From Deinococcus radiopugnans ATCC 19172 (GTDB taxonomy: Bacteria; Deinococcota; Deinococci; Deinococcales; Deinococcaceae), in the NCBI RefSeq assembly GCF_006335125.1, contig NZ_VDMO01000013.1, forward strand, positions 56,198 to 120,197: a stretch of DNA of 64,000 nt. Direction: 5' to 3'. Both the position numbers and the translations under genes were made by a program. The notes beneath the pieces are model-generated. The model saw only the letters and a list, made by a program, of their open reading frames with translations. It had not been told where the DNA came from and searched no databases. Shown one piece after another: positions 59,478 through 64,000 of this stretch (position 1 is the stretch's first letter; every line of letters begins with the position of its first letter).

Positions 59478-60089
59478 ATGAGTTCATCCCTGAAAAAGCC
59501 CGCCCTATTGCTCGCCGTCTCCGCCGCCCTGCTGGGCGTGGCCGCGCCGGCCTTTGCCGCGCCCAAGATCGGCGCGCAGAGCATCATCGTGAATCCGGTG
59601 CCCACCACCCTCAGCGCCCGCGTGTGGGTGGACCGTGACCGCAGCGGCACGCAGAACCCCAGCTACCGCATCGGCGAGCACATCACGCTGTACACCAGCG
59701 TCAACGAGAACGCCTACGTGTACCTGTTCAACGTCAATCCGGACGGCAGCACCGATCAGATCCTGCCCAACCGCATCAGCGCCAGCAACTACGTGCGCGC
59801 CGGGCAGACCCGCGCCTTTCCCGCCAGTGGCGATCAGTTTACCTTCGACGTGGCCGGTCCCTACGGCCTGAACCGCGTGCTGGTCATTGCCAGTCGCCAC
59901 CCGCTGAGCCTGTCACAGCTGAGCAGCTATCAGAACGGCGAGAGCTTCGCCACCGTCAAACCCAAGACCAGCCAGGGTCTGGCGCAGGCGCTGAGCATCG
60001 TGGTGGATCCGGTGCCCAGCCCGGGGGTCCAGCCGGTGCCGCAGACCGACTGGGTCAGCGACACGGCGTACTACACCGTCGCCTACTGA
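59478..60089 (+). CDS. DUF4384 domain-containing exported protein
   Basis: The 203-residue protein has a signal peptide (KKPALLLAVSAALLGVAAPAFA). The core, about 45-150, resembles DUF4384 (SYRIGEHITLYTSVNENAYV, YLFNVNPDGSTDQILPNRIS), found in S-layer-associated and secreted proteins. The end is Pro/Val-rich with YYTVAY. GGAGG lies 6 nt before the ATG. It is single, with its own terminator. Confidence 0.88.
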   Translation: MSSSLKKPALLLAVSAALLGVAAPAFAAPKIGAQSIIVNPVPTTLSARVWVDRDRSGTQNPSYRIGEHITLYTSVNENAYVYLFNVNPDGSTDQILPNRISASNYVRAGQTRAFPASGDQFTFDVAGPYGLNRVLVIASRHPLSLSQLSSYQNGESFATVKPKTSQGLAQALSIVVDPVPSPGVQPVPQTDWVSDTAYYTVAY

Positions 60090-60105
60090 GCATTCGGCAC
60101 GTCTT

Positions 60106-60140
60106 CAGAGGGAAGGGGCCACGTCGGTCCCTTCCCTCTG
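60106..60140 (+). terminator. Terminator after the DUF4384 gene
   Basis: CAGAGGGAAGGG (60106-60117) pairs with CCCTTCCCTCTG (60129-60140), a perfect 12 bp stem, then GTTTGG. Confidence 0.7.
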
Positions 60141-60468
60141 GTTTGGATGGAATACATAGACAGGCCTACCTGCGCGGTATCCACGGCAAGACGGCTGGCC
60201 GTCAGCCCCTTCACCGTCTGCTGAGCCTGTTCACCCGGCGCTGGCTGTGCAGACCAGATCAGTCACAGACCCTGTGATATTAATTTTCTGTTAGCGGCTT
60301 GCTGCCTAGCTTCTGATCGGTTTCGCGGTCCGGGTCAGGTTCGGGCAAGGCCACTGACCGAAGCATCACTTCTGGGGGAAGCATGTCTGCAAGTCGTCTG
60401 TCCAGCCTGTCAAGAATCCGCCGTGTGTTCCCCCGGGGCCACCCGGCACCCACCGGGTCAGGCCCTTT
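60141..60468. other. Intergenic region with a possible gene remnant
   Basis: A 38-codon open stretch ends at TGA near 60278 (reading GIHGKTAGRQPLHRLLSLFT), with no start or ribosome site, so it may be decayed coding sequence. Further on, ACCCGG/CCGGGT (60441-60458) forms a hairpin just before the GTG start of the polymerase gene. The tract at 60277-60300 is locally AT-rich and is the likely promoter area. Confidence 0.3.
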
Positions 60469-62025
60469 GTGAAGTCGCTTGTAGAGTCGCCTCAGCTGCG
60501 CGCTGCAGGGCGTGACGCCGGGGGCTTGCCGCCCGCTGCGCCTGGATGGGCCGTGTGGCTGGCGCTCTTCACGGCCGCGCTGCTGGTGGGCATTCTGGCC
60601 GTGAAGCAGCCGCTGCTGGCCGGGGCACTGAGTGTGCTGATGGTCCTGCTGGCCGGACTGACGCGCGTGTGGGCCCGTCTGTCCCAGTTCGCTCTGGGGT
60701 TTATTGGCGTTTCGTTGATCGGCTATGCCTTTCTGGGCAAGGGCTATTCCTACATCGGGGTGCCGCCCTTGTTCGTGGGCGAGATGGCACTGGCAGTCGG
60801 CCTGCTGGCGCTGTGGCGGGTAGGCACCGTGGGCATCCGCTACCACCGTGGCCTGCTGGCGCTGCTGGGCGTGTTCATGCTCATCGGCCTGCTCAATACC
60901 GTGCCCTACATTGGTCAGTACGGGATAGAAGCGCTGCGTGACGGCGTGACCTGGCTGTATGCGGCCTTTGCGCTGATCGTGGCCGGGCTGTTGCTGCGGC
61001 TGAACTGGCTGGAGCGGGCAGTGCGGCAGTACGCCCGCGTCATACCCTGGTTTTTGTTGTCAGCACCCATAAGTATTGTGGTGTTCAAACTGTTTGAGCG
61101 GGTCATCCCTGAGTGGCCTGGCAGCGGAACACCGCTGCTATTTCCAAAGGGCGGGGATATTGCGGTTCATCTGGCGGGCGTCACGGCCTTCTTGTTGCTG
61201 GGATTACAGCATCGTTTTGCTTCGCTGGAGAGCCGCCGGACCGGGCACGAATGGCTGTGGTGGGGCTTAATGCTACTTGGGATTCTGTCCATCTCTACAG
61301 GCCGCGCCGCGCTGGTGACCATTGCTGCTAGCGCCCTGTTTATCGTGTTGCTGCGCCCGCGTAGCGGCTGGGGCCGCCCATTGTATCTGGTGGCTGTGGT
61401 GCTGACCCTGCTGGTTGCTACCAACTTTAGGGTCAATCTCGGCAGTCAACGTGACATCTCTGCTGAATCTCTGCTGCTCAATGTTCAGAGCATCACCGGG
61501 GATTCAGGCTCTAATGTTCGTGAGGGGACCCGCACCTGGCGGCTGAACTGGTGGAGTGACATCGTGGACTACACCGTCTATGGGCCCTACTTCTGGACCG
61601 GCAAGGGTTACGGCATCAATCTGGCCGACTCTGATGGGTATCAGGTGTCTAGTGACCGCTCTCTGAGAAATCCCCACAACGGCCATATGACCTTCCTGGC
61701 CCGCTCCGGCGTACCGGGCTTTCTGGCCTGGGCGGCGCTGCAACTGGCCTTCGGCTTGAGCTTGCTGCGCGCCTCCAACCATGCGCGCGCGGCTCAAAAG
61801 ACGCTGTGGGCCAATATCTTTCTCTGGATTTTCGCGTACTGGATGGCTTTCCTGATCAATGCCTCTTTCGATGTGTACCTGGAGGGGCCGCAGGGGGGGA
61901 TCTGGTTCTGGTGCGTGTTCGGCTTCGGGCTGGCTGCCCTGGAAACCTACCGCCGCCAGTTGGCCGCTGCCCCAGCCGCTTCTTCCGAATTTGCCCCTCT
62001 GCCCGCCCCAATCAAGGAGCCCTGA
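60469..62025 (+). CDS. O-antigen ligase/polymerase family protein (Wzy/WaaL-like)
   Basis: The 518-residue membrane protein has about 10-12 helices. The family motif RNPHNGHMTFLARSGVPGFL follows a long periplasmic loop (about residues 320-405) carrying the catalytic region. It would polymerise or transfer surface polysaccharide. The start is GTG with a 22-residue charged tail. WecG/TagA-type glycosyltransferase follows 4 bp later, so both act in one exopolysaccharide pathway. Codon use is slightly less GC-biased in the middle (for example TTGTTG, AATATC). Confidence 0.88.
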   Translation: MKSLVESPQLRAAGRDAGGLPPAAPGWAVWLALFTAALLVGILAVKQPLLAGALSVLMVLLAGLTRVWARLSQFALGFIGVSLIGYAFLGKGYSYIGVPPLFVGEMALAVGLLALWRVGTVGIRYHRGLLALLGVFMLIGLLNTVPYIGQYGIEALRDGVTWLYAAFALIVAGLLLRLNWLERAVRQYARVIPWFLLSAPISIVVFKLFERVIPEWPGSGTPLLFPKGGDIAVHLAGVTAFLLLGLQHRFASLESRRTGHEWLWWGLMLLGILSISTGRAALVTIAASALFIVLLRPRSGWGRPLYLVAVVLTLLVATNFRVNLGSQRDISAESLLLNVQSITGDSGSNVREGTRTWRLNWWSDIVDYTVYGPYFWTGKGYGINLADSDGYQVSSDRSLRNPHNGHMTFLARSGVPGFLAWAALQLAFGLSLLRASNHARAAQKTLWANIFLWIFAYWMAFLINASFDVYLEGPQGGIWFWCVFGFGLAALETYRRQLAAAPAASSEFAPLPAPIKEP

Positions 62026-62028
62026 ACG

Positions 62029-62892
62029 ATGTCTTCCCCCGCCTCACCCGATCTGCGCCGCGGCGCATCTGCTCCGCCAGCCGTCCCTGCTGGCAGCACC
62101 GCCCTGAATTCGCCCCTGACCTCGCGCTCGATTCTGGGGATGCGGGTGGACGTCACGACCTACGCGGACGCTACGGCAAGAATCATGGCCTGGACGCAGG
62201 CCGCCCAACCGCGCTATGTGTGTGCTTCCAACGTGCACATGGTCATGGAAACCAACGACAGCACCGAGTTCCGCGACGTGGTCAACGGGGCCGATCTGGT
62301 GACTTCCGACGGCGTGCCGCTGGTGTGGGCCTTGAAGGCGCTGGGGGTGCCACAGGCCGAACGCGTCTACGGTCCCACCCTGATGCTGCACGTCTGCGAG
62401 GCCGCCGCCAGAGAAGGCGTGCCCATCGCCCTGTACGGCGGCACCTCCGAGAGTCTGGAGGAATTTGTCCTCTTCTTGCACACCAATTATCCGGGGATTG
62501 AGATCGCCTGCCTGATCGCCCCGCCGTTCCGACCACCCACGCCCGAAGAAGACGCGCTGTACACCCAGCAGATCATCGATTCGGGGGCCAGGATCGTGTT
62601 CGTGGGCATCGGCTGTCCCAAGCAGGAGCGTTGGATGGCCGCACACACGGCCCAACTGGACGCCGTGCTGCTGGGCATGGGCGCGGCCTTTGACTTTCAC
62701 TCGGGGCGCGTGAAACAGGCTCCTGCCGCCATGCAGCGGCTGGGGCTGGAATGGCTGTTCCGCCTGATCATGGAGCCGCGCCGCCTGTGGAAGCGCTACG
62801 CCAAACACAACCCGCGCTTCGTGGGCAAGTTCTTGCTGCAACTGCTGGCCCAGCGAGTGATTGACTGGGGCCGGACGGCGCGCCGGAGCTGA
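62029..62892 (+). CDS. WecG/TagA/CpsF family glycosyltransferase (GT26)
   Basis: The 287-residue enzyme contains YVCASNVHMVMETNDSTEFR, NGADLVTSDGVPLVWALKAL, ERVYGPTLM, VFVGIGCPKQERWMAAHTAQ and RLGLEWLFRLIMEPRRLWKR. These are the WecG/TagA core, which adds a sugar (often N-acetylmannosamine-type) to lipid-linked precursors. AAGGAG lies 9 nt before the ATG; the preceding gene stops 3 bp upstream. Confidence 0.93.
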   Translation: MSSPASPDLRRGASAPPAVPAGSTALNSPLTSRSILGMRVDVTTYADATARIMAWTQAAQPRYVCASNVHMVMETNDSTEFRDVVNGADLVTSDGVPLVWALKALGVPQAERVYGPTLMLHVCEAAAREGVPIALYGGTSESLEEFVLFLHTNYPGIEIACLIAPPFRPPTPEEDALYTQQIIDSGARIVFVGIGCPKQERWMAAHTAQLDAVLLGMGAAFDFHSGRVKQAPAAMQRLGLEWLFRLIMEPRRLWKRYAKHNPRFVGKFLLQLLAQRVIDWGRTARRS

Positions 62893-62961
62893 AGAAGGGT
62901 CAGTCGAACGCACCCCAATCCATGTGCATGAGGAGCAGCAGAGTGTTAGGCGGCGTCTGAC

Positions 62962-62990
62962 GGAAGGGGACTGAACCATCGAGCCCCCTT
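62962..62990 (+). terminator. Weak hairpin after the GT26 gene
   Basis: GAAGGGG (62962-62968) and CCCCTTC (62984-62990) form a 7 bp stem with a 15 nt loop; no T-run follows. Confidence 0.35.
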
Positions 62991-63052
62991 CGTAAACGGT
63001 CTCAAGGCATTCGGGGGCGGAGCCTTGACCTAAGTACAACGCATTTAAGAAG

Positions 63053-63058
63053 TAGACT
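63053..63058 (+). promoter_or_regulatory. -10 element for the IS630 transposase
   Basis: TAGACT lies 5 nt before ATG 63064, inside the inverted repeat CCTAAGT (63029-63035)/ACTTAGG (63056-63062). Confidence 0.5.
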
Positions 63059-63063
63059 TAGGC

Positions 63064-63893
63064 ATGGCCCGGCCTGCTCGACGTATTGCGATTTCTGGGG
63101 AAGATGACGACCAACTCCGTGCGCTGGAAACCAGTCCACACACGCACCCGAAGGCCCGCCTCCGGGCAAATATCTTGCGGCTTCACCGACAGGGGTGGAG
63201 TGTCCCCCAACTGTCGAAGCACTTTGGTCGCAACCATCAGGCGATTCACAACGACCTGACGCGTTTCGCCGAGCGTGGGATTCTTGGGTTGGCGGATGAG
63301 TGCCCACCCGGACAACCTTCCCTGATCACGCCGGGGATAGAGCAGTTTCTCCACGAGAAACTGCAAGAACAGCGCTTCTGGAACGCTCCGCTCTTGTGCG
63401 AAGACATCGAAAAGCAGTTCGGGATCGTGATCCGACCTCGCGCACTGGCGAATCATCTCCGACGGCTTGGGTACAGCTGGAAGCGAGCCAGATATTCACC
63501 CGCAAAGAAGCTCGACCCCGAAGTCGCCCAGCAGCATCAGGTCTCCCTGGAGACCTTAAAAAGGGGGCACTGGACGGCAAGCTCACCCTGAAATATCTCG
63601 ATCAGACCGGTCTTTCTTTGATGTTGTCCGTGGGTGCGACCTGGTTCAGACGTGGTTCTGGGCGACAGTTCAAGATCCCCACGCGGTGGGGATCGTCTGG
63701 ACGGATCAACCTCATCGGCACCTACAGCCTGCACGGGCGTGAAGAGCGTCTGGAAGTCCGCGAGTTGGAAGGAACGTGCAACGGTGAGCAGGTCATCGCT
63801 TATCTGGACACCCTGGCAGCGGACTGTATTCCCGATCGGCTCACCGTCATCGTCCTGGACAATGCTCCCTTTCCTCTGTACCGGACATCTTAG
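63064..63893 (+). mobile_element. IS630-family transposase, frameshifted and truncated
   Basis: The first frame (63064-63591) encodes an N-terminal helix-turn-helix (WSVPQLSKHFGRNHQAIHND) and the linker. The catalytic part continues in the -1 frame to 63893: GKLTLKYLDQTGLSLMLSVG with the first Asp, and RLTVIVLDNAPF with the second. The frames meet at TTA-AAA-AGG-GGG, an A5G5 slip site at 63558-63567; programmed -1 shifting is known for several IS630 relatives. The expected third acidic motif (LNPIE) is missing: the frame ends soon after VLDNAPF. The element is therefore probably inactive. Confidence 0.8.
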
Positions 63894-63895
63894 CT

Positions 63896-64000
63896 TCAAG
63901 CCGCTCCTGATGCGTGAAACGGCGTGCTCAGTAGCCTGACCAACTCAGGTAACTCGGGCAGGTTCCACCGCAGCGCATGGCACAGCTGTTCCGCGCCATA
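63896..64000 (-). CDS. C-terminal fragment of a minus-strand gene (partial)
   Basis: On the minus strand a frame open to the window edge reads AEQLCHALRWNLPELPELVR followed by LLSTPFHASGAA and a stop at 63896. It has coding character and begins exactly where the IS630 frame breaks off, suggesting that a second element inserted into the transposase. The family cannot be named from 34 residues. Confidence 0.4.
   Translation of the reverse strand, partial: YGAEQLCHALRWNLPELPELVRLLSTPFHASGAA

Noticed and set aside
60150..60278. Possible decayed coding sequence downstream of the DUF4384 terminator
   Set aside because: It has only about 38 codons with no start signal, and no recognisable family. 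It is listed as intergenic.

Overview
The window is a 64 kb piece of a GC-rich chromosome that looks like Deinococcus (Deinococcota). The evidence is a complete V-type ATPase operon in the Thermus/Deinococcus gene order, infC lying far from rpmI-rplT, many leaderless-type promoters, and Deinococcus-like versions of DnaE, RecR, Hsp33, IF3 and an NrtR-like NUDIX regulator. The species cannot be named from sequence alone. No CRISPR array, rRNA or prophage was seen.

Layout. 1-810: the 3' end of a xanthine-dehydrogenase-type gene and a GNAT acetyltransferase. 853-9538 (minus): the nine-gene V-ATPase operon, reading G/H-I-K-E-C-F-A-B-D. 10012-11726 (minus): glnK-amt for ammonium uptake, with a palindromic operator over the promoter. 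12010-16568: a DUF4126 membrane protein, rpmI-rplT, a HutC-type GntR regulator, moaA, ebfC and recR. 16572-16718: a MITE-like inverted-repeat element. 16809-21260: a DedA protein, an AT-richer orphan gene, then nth, an inositol-phosphatase-like gene, a GNAT and a D-2-hydroxyacid dehydrogenase, partly translationally coupled. 21260-21395: a second small element with 12 bp perfect terminal inverted repeats. 21486-26685: an M50 protease, a tRNA nucleotidyltransferase, an HtrA-type lipoprotein protease, a GrpB-like/nucleotidyltransferase fusion and Hsp33. 27032-33479: a peptide-binding lipoprotein, a NarL-type regulator with a four-GAF histidine kinase, and a nitroreductase. 33514-41402: an envelope and carbohydrate block with two deacetylase-fold proteins (one apparently dead), GT4 and GT2 glycosyltransferases, an MFS transporter, the NUDIX regulator and a glycogen-debranching enzyme. 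41606-42672: infC and a glutaredoxin. 42773-45417: a secreted protein, a beta-lactamase-fold hydrolase and a DUF488 protein.

45426-46720 is a foreign-looking patch: a VapC-like remnant and an AT-rich trypsin-like protease whose GTG start overlaps the dnaE stop. 46717-53629 holds dnaE, a frameshifted GNAT, a DUF2089 regulator, DacB and a thioesterase. 53730-56869 is a TRAP transporter split into convergent halves. 56976-60089 holds DoxX, a small hydrophilic protein, a GNAT coupled to dcd, a Tudor-like protein, tRNA-Gln and a secreted DUF4384 protein. 60469-62892 is an exopolysaccharide pair (Wzy/ligase and WecG/TagA). The end carries a frameshifted, truncated IS630 transposase that meets an opposing partial gene.

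The best leads are the protease coupled to dnaE, the broad set of about 20 start codons preceded by TANNNT at 5-9 nt, three families of small intergenic repeats, a P-II protein lacking the uridylylation tyrosine, an infC Shine-Dalgarno that fits an AUA start better than the ATG, and two likely single-base frameshifts. No complete new multi-gene system could be demonstrated.
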